From an uncultured Bacteroides sp. (lineage in GTDB: Bacteria; Bacteroidota; Bacteroidia; Bacteroidales; Bacteroidaceae): a stretch of 20,111 nucleotides of DNA. Made by a program: the position numbers and the translations under genes. The DNA is taken from the NCBI RefSeq assembly GCF_910585845.1, contig NZ_CAJUHF010000055.1, positions 1-20,111 on the forward strand. Direction: 5' to 3'. How positions within the stretch are numbered: position 1 is the first letter of the stretch; every line of letters begins with the position of its first letter. This document shows positions 15,025 through 20,111 of this stretch, one piece after another. A model generated the notes under the pieces. It searched no databases. It was not told the DNA's origin and was given only the letters and a program-made list of their open reading frames with translations.

Positions 15025-15124
15025 GTCTCACGAGACGGATGATTTCGTCTCGTGGGACAAAAAAAATGATCCCATGAGATGAAAATTTTCAGCTTACGGG
15101 ACGAATTTATCCGTCTCGTGAGAC
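15025..15124. repeat. 22-bp array of five near-palindromic half-sites
   Basis: The 291-bp gap 14992-15282 carries five copies of a GTCTC-RY-GAGAC-like palindrome with centres at 15030/31, 15052/53, 15074/75, 15096/97 and 15118/19, exactly 22 bp apart. Copies 1 and 5 are perfect reverse complements over 19 bp (15022-15040 and 15109-15127). Copies 1 and 2 also form a 16-bp hairpin with an 8-nt loop, followed by an A-run. Copies 3 and 4 are more diverged. Confidence 0.95.
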
Positions 15125-15223
15125 AAAATAAACTTTTCCGGCGTTGGAATTATTACGATTTCTTCCGATTTTTCGGATTGGCCTCGAAACAAACTACGGC
15201 TGCTTGTATTGAAAAGTCAAAAT

Positions 15224-15259
15224 AAAAGCCCGATCTCAAGAATTTGAGACCGGGCTTTT
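15224..15259. terminator. Bidirectional rho-independent terminator (ferredoxin)
   Basis: AAAAGCCCGATCTCAA (15224-15239) pairs with TTGAGACCGGGCTTTT (15244-15259) with one mismatch and a 4-nt loop. T-rich runs flank it on each strand. It lies 24 bp past the ferredoxin stop codon on the minus strand. Confidence 0.85.
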
Positions 15260-15282
15260 GTTTCTTTTTCCTGTTGTTGTTA

Positions 15283-15453
15283 TTATTCTGCCGGGTGAAT
15301 TGCTTCAGACGGACAAACATCAGCACAAGTACCACACTCTGTGCAAGCTTCAGGATCGATAGAATAGATATCACCTTCTGAGATTGCTCCTACCGGACAT
15401 TCGTCGATACAAGTGCCACAAGCAACACAACTGTCACTGATTACGTAAGCCAT
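15283..15453 (-). CDS. 2[4Fe-4S] ferredoxin
   Basis: A small 56-residue protein read on the minus strand from ATG (15451-15453) to TAA (15283-15285). It begins MAYVISDSCVACGTC and ends AIHPAE. Two classical CxxCxxCxxxCP clusters are seen: Cys9-12-15-19 followed by PVGAI, and a second CTECGTCADVCPSEAI. It is thus a clostridial-type bacterial ferredoxin, an electron carrier of the anaerobic cytoplasm that would serve enzymes such as pyruvate:ferredoxin oxidoreductase. It is monocistronic: a perfect -7 box lies upstream and a strong terminator downstream. The length and the full set of eight cysteines are as expected for the family. Confidence 0.96.
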   Translation of the reverse strand: MAYVISDSCVACGTCIDECPVGAISEGDIYSIDPEACTECGTCADVCPSEAIHPAE

Positions 15454-15493
15454 TTTTCTTCAAATTTTAAATTATTAGTACTAATTTACCTGA

Positions 15494-15501
15494 CAAAAAT
15501 A
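15494..15501 (-). promoter_or_regulatory. -7 box of the ferredoxin gene
   Basis: TATTTTTG on the minus strand is a perfect TAnnTTTG, about 40 bp upstream of the start codon. The -33 element is not clear. Confidence 0.55.
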
Positions 15502-15622
15502 GTGGTTTTCTTAATTGGTTGTTATCAATCATGCCTAAAATCTATTAATTTATATGACGTCTAAATAATGAAAGGAGGAATGTAAAAAGCGAATGCAATA
15601 AAATGCCTCTTTTGTCGTTTTT

Positions 15623-16330
15623 ATGGTTGTGAAACGCATTTGTCTGATAATCCTGTCTTTACTCCTTGCTTTCGGTGCCTCGGCACAGAAGCGTAAGGTG
15701 CAGAATCGCCCGTACGTCGATCAGCGGAAGTGGCATTATGGCTTTTTGGCTGGTATCCATTTGCAAGATTATAAATTGGTGAATACCGGCTATGTGACGG
15801 AAGATGGGCAAAGCTGGTTTGCGGATGTTCCGGAATATTCGCCCGGATTCACGGTCGGCGTGCTGAGTGAGCTTTATTTAAACCAGTTCCTCTCTTTGCG
15901 TTTTGTGCCGACGTTGCATTTTGGTGATAAGAAAGTCGTGTTTCGCGAGCAGGAGAGTGGGGAAGAATATGCGCAATCGATGAAGTCCGCTTATCTTTCT
16001 GTTCCGGTCGATTTAAAATTTGCTGCCGAACGTTTTAATAACTACCGTCCTTACCTGATGGCAGGTATTGCCCCTACGTATGATTTTAGCGTGAAGAAGC
16101 AAGGAGCTTTGTTGGTGAAGCCTTTTGACTGCTATGTGGAAGTCGGTTTGGGCTGCGATTTCTATTTACCTTATTTTAAGTTGATTCCTGAACTAAAGTT
16201 TTGTTTCGGATTGTCCAATCTGATAAAGAAAGAGCGTAAGGACCTTACCGATCAGTCGCTGTTGAAGTTCACACAGTCGGTTGATAAGATTACTTCCCGC
16301 ATGATTGTGCTAACCTTCTATTTTGAGTAA
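15623..16330 (+). CDS. PorT-family outer-membrane beta-barrel protein
   Basis: The product has 235 residues. A signal peptide (MVVKRICLIILSLLLAFGASAQ, split near residue 22) is followed by a barrel domain. The mature start KVQNRPYVDQRKWHYGFLAGIHLQD, the blocks YSPGFTVGVLSELYLNQFLSLRFVPTLHFG and YLSVPVDLKFAAERFNNYRPYLMAG, and the ending TSRMIVLTFYFE with a terminal aromatic are typical of the PorT family. PorT of Porphyromonas gingivalis is needed for type IX secretion. No other T9SS genes are visible here, and many Bacteroides keep PorT-like proteins without a known full system, so the function may differ. The ATG at 15623 opens directly into the signal peptide. Confidence 0.82.
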   Translation: MVVKRICLIILSLLLAFGASAQKRKVQNRPYVDQRKWHYGFLAGIHLQDYKLVNTGYVTEDGQSWFADVPEYSPGFTVGVLSELYLNQFLSLRFVPTLHFGDKKVVFREQESGEEYAQSMKSAYLSVPVDLKFAAERFNNYRPYLMAGIAPTYDFSVKKQGALLVKPFDCYVEVGLGCDFYLPYFKLIPELKFCFGLSNLIKKERKDLTDQSLLKFTQSVDKITSRMIVLTFYFE

Positions 16331-16347
16331 CCGGCTGATCGTTTGCA

Positions 16348-16378
16348 AGGGAACTCAAAGCTTTAACTTTAACTCCCT
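16348..16378 (+). terminator. Possible terminator after the PorT-family gene
   Basis: AGGGAACTCAAAG (16348-16360) can pair imperfectly with CTTTAACTCCCT (16367-16378), followed by a pyrimidine-rich tract. The stem has mismatches, so this is tentative. Confidence 0.35.
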
Positions 16379-16419
16379 CTTTCCCCCTCCTTTAAACAAA
16401 AGTATCGGCCGATAACTCC

Positions 16420-16482
16420 CGACTAACTCCTTCTGACTCTCGACTAACTCCTTTGGGCTCCCGATAATTCCTATTCTCTCTA
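16420..16482. repeat. 21-bp tandem array, 3 units, between PorT-family gene and dnaX
   Basis: Units start at 16420, 16441 and 16462 with the core CGACTAACTCCTT (the third is diverged, CGATAATTCC). A related GATAACTCC word occurs at 16411. The spacing is 21 rather than 22 bp. The array sits between two convergent genes. Confidence 0.75.
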
Positions 16483-16487
16483 TACTT

Positions 16488-18308
16488 TTAATAAAATTCA
16501 AGCCCGAATTCATCTTTCAGTTGTAATAGTGCGCTGTTTTTTTGTGCCATCATCTGGAATTTCTCCACTCGGCTATAGGCACGTACTTTCTCGTTGGGGG
16601 CACTGATGCGGACCTTCATGGTAGCTTTGCTGTTTTTGAGTCGTTTGCGCAGATAGTCTTGTAGAGTCGGTGTTAATTCAATGAATTCTTTGGCAGCAAT
16701 ATCATTTTCCACTACAACCTCAAAAGTGACAGCATCTGTCATTGTCAGATGAATCACCTGCATGCGCTTAGCCAAAGCAACCTGCTCTTTGGGGAGTCTT
16801 CCGGCATATTCTTGCCAATAGTAGTTTACGTCCTTCTCGTTGAAGATGAAATCTTCTTCCGGTTGTTGCGCATTTCTTTGCTCGGCGGTAGCTTCGGGCA
16901 TTTGCTTTTGTCCTTCATCGCCCTGCGGGCGCTTGATAGAGATGCCCAAACCACCCATTTTCATGACCGGTATTTTCTTTTCCTCTTTTCCCTGTGCCAT
17001 TAACACGGTGTTGGGAATGGGGCGTTGGGCTGCTTGCGGATTCGTTTGCTGTGATTGCGATGGCGTAGAGACCTTCTGCGAAGCAGCTGTCTGCTGCGCA
17101 GGACTTGATGGGTTTGTACCGACTGTAGCCTGCGCCTGTTGAACAGAAGCAGGTTGTGAAGATATGGGTTTTATGACTTGTTTAGGGCTACGCCCACCAC
17201 TTACATCGTCATTTTCGGCGGTAAGCTGCGCCACTTGTATCAGGGTAAGCTCCATCAGCAGACGCTTGTTTTTGCTTGCACGATAGTTCAAGTCGCAGTC
17301 GTTACAAAGCTTCATGGCACGGTAAAGGAAGGGCAACGGGCATTTTTGTGCCTGTGCCTGATAACGTTCGCGTATGCTGGCTCCTACTTCAAGCAGGGGC
17401 AGGGTAGCCGGATCTTTGCTTACCAACAGGTCGCGGAAATGTGAAGACAACCCTGTTATAAAATGGTTGGCATCGAATCCCTTGTTCAGAACATCGTTTA
17501 GCAGCAACAGGGCATCACTTACCTGGTTGGCTAAAAAGTGTTCTGTCAGTCGGAAATAATACTCATAATCCAGCACGTTCAGATTTTCAATTACGCTTTG
17601 GTAACTGATGTGCCCGCCGGTGAAACTGACTACTTGGTCGAATATGGACAAGGCGTCACGCATACCTCCGTCAGCTTTCAAAGCGATAACATTCAGTGCT
17701 TCCGGTTCAGCGCTGATACCTTCTTTCGAGGCAACGTAAGCCAGGTGCGCCACCGTGTCTTCCGTACTGATGCGGTTGAAGTCATATATCTGGCAGCGCG
17801 AAAGAATCGTTGGCAGAATCTTATGCTTTTCCGTGGTGGCGAGGATGAAGATGGCATGGCGGGGCGGTTCTTCCAATGTTTTCAGGAAAGCATTGAAAGC
17901 AGATGCAGACAACATGTGCACCTCGTCAATGATGTACACCTTGTATCTTCCTATCTGGGGCGGAATGCGTACTTGTTCCACCAATTGGCGGATGTCATCT
18001 ACCGAGTTGTTGGACGCGGCGTCCAATTCATGGATATTGTACGACCGTTGTTCGTTGAAAGCCGTGCATGATTCACATTGATTGCATGCCTCTCCGTCGG
18101 GAGTAGGGCTCATGCAGTTGATCGTCTTGGCGAATATGCGGGCGCAAGTTGTTTTTCCTACGCCGCGTGGACCACAAAACAAGTAGGCATGTGCCAGTTT
18201 GCCGGTGGCAATGGCATTCTTTAGGGTGGTAGTCAGGGCACGTTGTCCTACTACCGAATCGAAGGTGGCAGGACGGTACTTTCGTGCTGATACAATATAG
18301 TTTTCCAT
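16488..18308 (-). CDS. dnaX: DNA polymerase III subunit gamma/tau
   Basis: The 606-residue product is the clamp-loader ATPase of the replisome. Domain I has GQRALTTTLKNAI, the Walker A GPRGVGKTT (46-54), a zinc module with Cys65, Cys75, Cys78 and Cys81, Walker B IIDEVHML (126-133), sensor 1 ILATTEKHKI and the SRC arginine-finger motif (170-172). Domains II and III follow to about residue 370. Then comes a low-complexity Gln/Pro/Ser/Ala-rich linker (about 378-450) and a C-terminal tau-like part ending KDEFGLEFY. No obvious A-AAA-AAG slippery site is seen, so a single full-length product is expected. The gene diverges from the divIC-like gene, with promoter boxes only 33 bp apart. Confidence 0.95.
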   Translation of the reverse strand: MENYIVSARKYRPATFDSVVGQRALTTTLKNAIATGKLAHAYLFCGPRGVGKTTCARIFAKTINCMSPTPDGEACNQCESCTAFNEQRSYNIHELDAASNNSVDDIRQLVEQVRIPPQIGRYKVYIIDEVHMLSASAFNAFLKTLEEPPRHAIFILATTEKHKILPTILSRCQIYDFNRISTEDTVAHLAYVASKEGISAEPEALNVIALKADGGMRDALSIFDQVVSFTGGHISYQSVIENLNVLDYEYYFRLTEHFLANQVSDALLLLNDVLNKGFDANHFITGLSSHFRDLLVSKDPATLPLLEVGASIRERYQAQAQKCPLPFLYRAMKLCNDCDLNYRASKNKRLLMELTLIQVAQLTAENDDVSGGRSPKQVIKPISSQPASVQQAQATVGTNPSSPAQQTAASQKVSTPSQSQQTNPQAAQRPIPNTVLMAQGKEEKKIPVMKMGGLGISIKRPQGDEGQKQMPEATAEQRNAQQPEEDFIFNEKDVNYYWQEYAGRLPKEQVALAKRMQVIHLTMTDAVTFEVVVENDIAAKEFIELTPTLQDYLRKRLKNSKATMKVRISAPNEKVRAYSRVEKFQMMAQKNSALLQLKDEFGLEFY

Positions 18309-18341
18309 GATTTGGGATATTCTTGTCCATTACAATTTGTG

Positions 18342-18349
18342 CAAATGTA
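18342..18349 (-). promoter_or_regulatory. -7 box of dnaX
   Basis: TACATTTG on the minus strand is a perfect TAnnTTTG, 33 bp upstream of the dnaX start codon. Confidence 0.55.
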
Positions 18350-18382
18350 CAAAAAAAAAGGAATTTTCTCACTTATTCCCCT

Positions 18383-18390
18383 TATCTTTG
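18383..18390 (+). promoter_or_regulatory. -7 box of the divIC-like gene
   Basis: TATCTTTG is a perfect TAnnTTTG. Transcription from about 18397 rules out an upstream in-frame start at 18323 and supports ATG 18455. Confidence 0.6.
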
Positions 18391-18454
18391 TAGCGAGAAG
18401 CTGACTCCGGCTTCTGCTGTTTATAGATACTTTCATTTATTAAATTGTTTATCA

Positions 18455-18763
18455 ATGAATAGATTGGCGACGCTTTGGACCTTTGTCAGCAAGAATAAGT
18501 ATTTGATTACGCTTGCTGTATTTGCCGTGATTGTCGGCTTCCTTGACGAGAACAGTATTGTGCGTCGTTTAGGGTTTGCTCGTGAGATCAGCCATTTGAA
18601 TGCTGAGATTGAAAAATATCGGGCAGAATATGAACAAAATACGGAGCGGCTGAATGAGTTGGCTGTGGATTCGGGAGCTATTGAGCGCATTGCGCGTGAG
18701 AAATACCTGATGAAGAAGCCCGATGAAGATATTTATGTGTTTGAAAAAGATCTTGAAGAATGA
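18455..18763 (+). CDS. Septum formation initiator, DivIC/FtsB family
   Basis: The product has 102 residues from ATG 18455. One N-terminal TM helix (YLITLAVFAVIVGFLD, about 16-31) is followed by a coiled coil (about 40-70, REISHLNAEIEKYRAEYEQNTERLNEL). The compact end, SGAIERIAREKYLMKKPDEDIYVF, is the hallmark of the DivIC/FtsB family. Members sit in the inner membrane and bridge the late divisome proteins (FtsL, FtsQ) before septal peptidoglycan synthesis. The length matches. A longer version starting at 18323 is rejected because the promoter lies inside it. The stop overlaps the next gene's start by four bases (ATGA), showing coupled translation. Confidence 0.9.
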   Translation: MNRLATLWTFVSKNKYLITLAVFAVIVGFLDENSIVRRLGFAREISHLNAEIEKYRAEYEQNTERLNELAVDSGAIERIAREKYLMKKPDEDIYVFEKDLEE

Positions 18764-19095
18764 AATCCTTGATACCTGCCTTGTTTGTAGTTGGTGCCGT
18801 AATGGTGCTGTTTGGTTCTGCCGTGTATATCACTGGTTGGGAGTTTGCACCTTATATATATACAGTCGGTGCCACGATGGTGGCATTGGCGCAGGTCAAT
18901 TCCCCTTCCCGAAGTACTAAAACCACAGTGAAGCGCCTTCGCCGCCAGCAGATTTTCGGAGCTTTGCTGCTGGTGCTTACCGGTGCTTTTATGCTATTCA
19001 CTCATGGCAACGAATGGATCGTTTGTCTGACGGTAGCTGCCATATTGGAATTGTATACCTCTATCCGTATTCCGCAGGAGGAAGAAAAAGAGTAA
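18760..19095 (+). CDS. Small integral membrane protein of unknown function
   Basis: The product has 111 residues. Four hydrophobic segments are seen: about 5-24 (IPALFVVGAVMVLFGSAVYI), 28-46, 65-82 (IFGALLLVLTGAFMLFT) and 86-101. A basic loop (STKTTVKRLRRQQ, about 52-64) lies between helices 2 and 3, and the tail is acidic (PQEEEKE). This points to both halves being hairpins with the loop and tail in the cytoplasm. I do not recognise a named family. The 4-bp overlap with the divIC-like gene implies translational coupling and perhaps a shared role at the division site or envelope, which is inference only. It is convergent with the WYL regulator gene, 17 bp away. Confidence 0.8.
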   Translation: MKSLIPALFVVGAVMVLFGSAVYITGWEFAPYIYTVGATMVALAQVNSPSRSTKTTVKRLRRQQIFGALLLVLTGAFMLFTHGNEWIVCLTVAAILELYTSIRIPQEEEKE

Positions 19096-19112
19096 TTCGG
19101 AGATATGGTTAT

Positions 19113-20030
19113 TTATGGCAAATATTGTCTGAGCATATCTTCTATCAATTCTTTAAATTCTTTGTGTACCCACTCTGGAGACAGTACCTCGACTTCTCCG
19201 CCGTGTGAAAGGATTTCCTGGAAAAAGTCGTAAGTGGGGTAGAGGCGGTAAGTAAAGACGGAGTAGTCCGAATGCTTTTCAGTCTCTTCTTGCGAATGGT
19301 GCAGCGGCAACAGCCGAAGATATTTACGTTTGTTGTTCTTGTCCGACACTTTGATGCGTATCGTTTCGACGTCCAACTCTTCGGGAGTTACCATGATGCC
19401 GTAGCTGTCTCGGAAATAGGCTTCGGCATCAAAAGTTTCGGGAAAAGTGAAAGTTTCATCCGTCAGTTCCAGCCGCTGTATGCGGTCGAGGGCATAAATG
19501 CCAATGCAATTCTTTTCAGGATTGTGGGCAACCATATACCAGCGTTGTTTGAAGACTTTGACGCAATAAGGTTCTGCCGGAAAAGTGGACGGTTGGCTAT
19601 GATGGAAACTTTGATAAGTCAGGCGGATGGTCTTGTTTTCTTGCATGGCTTGGATGATGCGCATCAACGATTCGTTTCCCGAAGGAATCCGCTCAAAGAG
19701 GATTCTTTGTTTCAATCTGCGGCTTTCCTGTATGCAGTTGTTCACGGCGAATGAGTTTAACAGCCAACTTTTCACGGTGTCTTTCCGCAGGCTTTCGGCA
19801 TCGCATAGCTTGTATTTATAGCCATCCGAAGCATCACACGAGATATTGAGGTCGAATGTGTTCTCTATCGCGTTTCGGTAATCATCGAATGTGCGTTTGG
19901 GAATGGTGCTTCCTTCATCGTTCTGTATGCTGTTTTCCCATGCTTTCGCTAATTCCTTGTAAGAAATGCCTCCGGTAGTGTATAGCTTGTTCACTATCCA
20001 GATGTATTTTTTGAACATGTCTTTTGCCAT
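19113..20030 (-). CDS. WYL-domain transcriptional regulator
   Basis: The product has 305 residues. The N-terminal part (about 1-90) is a winged-helix-like DNA-binding region (MFKKYIWIVNKLYTTGGISYKELAKAW, then TIPKRTFDDYRNAIENTFDLNI). The middle and C-terminal region is a WYL domain: AMQENKTIRLTYQSF, EPYCVKVFKQRWYMVAHN (the W-Y-M version of the signature), IGIYALDRIQRLELTDETF, and a WCX-like end (FTYRLYPTYDFFQEILSHGGEVEVLSPEWVHKEF). WYL domains bind small ligands or nucleic acids and often control stress, DNA damage or phage-defence genes. No target is visible in this window. Regulation probably acts on genes beyond the right edge or elsewhere. An AT-rich 81-bp stretch lies upstream. Confidence 0.88.
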   Translation of the reverse strand: MAKDMFKKYIWIVNKLYTTGGISYKELAKAWENSIQNDEGSTIPKRTFDDYRNAIENTFDLNISCDASDGYKYKLCDAESLRKDTVKSWLLNSFAVNNCIQESRRLKQRILFERIPSGNESLMRIIQAMQENKTIRLTYQSFHHSQPSTFPAEPYCVKVFKQRWYMVAHNPEKNCIGIYALDRIQRLELTDETFTFPETFDAEAYFRDSYGIMVTPEELDVETIRIKVSDKNNKRKYLRLLPLHHSQEETEKHSDYSVFTYRLYPTYDFFQEILSHGGEVEVLSPEWVHKEFKELIEDMLRQYLP

Positions 20031-20111
20031 AAATGTTTCTTCTTTTTTGTTGCAAAAATTTTAGTAGATGACAAAATTTAAATTTATGCTGTTAAACATC
20101 TAATTTTCAAG

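Noticed and set aside
16488..18308. Programmed frameshift in dnaX giving a gamma form
   Set aside because: I saw no A-AAA-AAG heptamer with a downstream hairpin; the A-rich stretch near 16970-17000 lacks the motif.
18323..18454. Upstream in-frame start of the divIC-like gene
   Set aside because: The promoter box at 18383-18390 lies within it, and the added residues are unlike the family, which begins just before the TM helix.

Overview
The window looks like chromosome of a gut Bacteroides or close relative. The evidence is the gene content (DUF4136 lipoprotein, PorT-family barrel, START-like protein next to an LptF/LptG permease, Bacteroidetes-type WYL regulator), the moderate GC content, and many copies of the Bacteroides sigma-ABfr -7 box (TAnnTTTG) upstream of genes. 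Species was not determined.

Layout. 1-265: an AT-rich, stop-bounded coding remnant, possibly the end of a beta-propeller protein, followed by a bidirectional hairpin. 399-1798 (minus): a DUF4136 lipoprotein and a small outer-membrane barrel, probably co-transcribed. 2155-3150 (minus): a YghZ-type aldo/keto reductase, divergent from an intact AraC regulator (3395-4282). 4283-6430: decayed sugar genes, namely the C-terminal part of a GPH sugar:cation symporter (amber codon, 1-nt frameshift, missing N-terminus) and a cellobiose-2-epimerase-like gene with an in-frame amber codon. Together they look like the remains of a beta-mannan/mannobiose locus. 6791-7675: a DMT/EamA transporter with a long leader. 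8036-9343: a GMP synthase whose glutamine amidotransferase domain is internally deleted and lacks the catalytic Cys, His and Glu. 9587-9660 (minus): tRNA-Met(CAU). 9850-10028: a long imperfect palindrome, MITE-like. 10116-14991: a housekeeping run of START-like protein, LptF/G permease, RibBA and aspartate aminotransferase. 15283-15453 (minus): a 2[4Fe-4S] ferredoxin. 15623-16330: a PorT-family barrel. 16488-18308 (minus): dnaX, divergent from a DivIC/FtsB-like gene overlapped by a small membrane protein gene. 19113-20030 (minus): a WYL regulator.

The most unusual non-coding signal is a set of short tandem arrays with an exact 22-bp period (or 44 = 2x22) in at least six intergenic regions. 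Each array has its own unrelated unit sequence, so the period is shared but the sequence is not. A seventh array has a 21-bp period. The array at 15025-15124 is built of near-palindromic half-sites centred every 22 bp. The period is close to two turns of B-DNA, which suggests a shared generating mechanism or a DNA-geometry role. The second notable item is the glutaminase-dead GMP synthase, which would be expected to depend on free ammonia.
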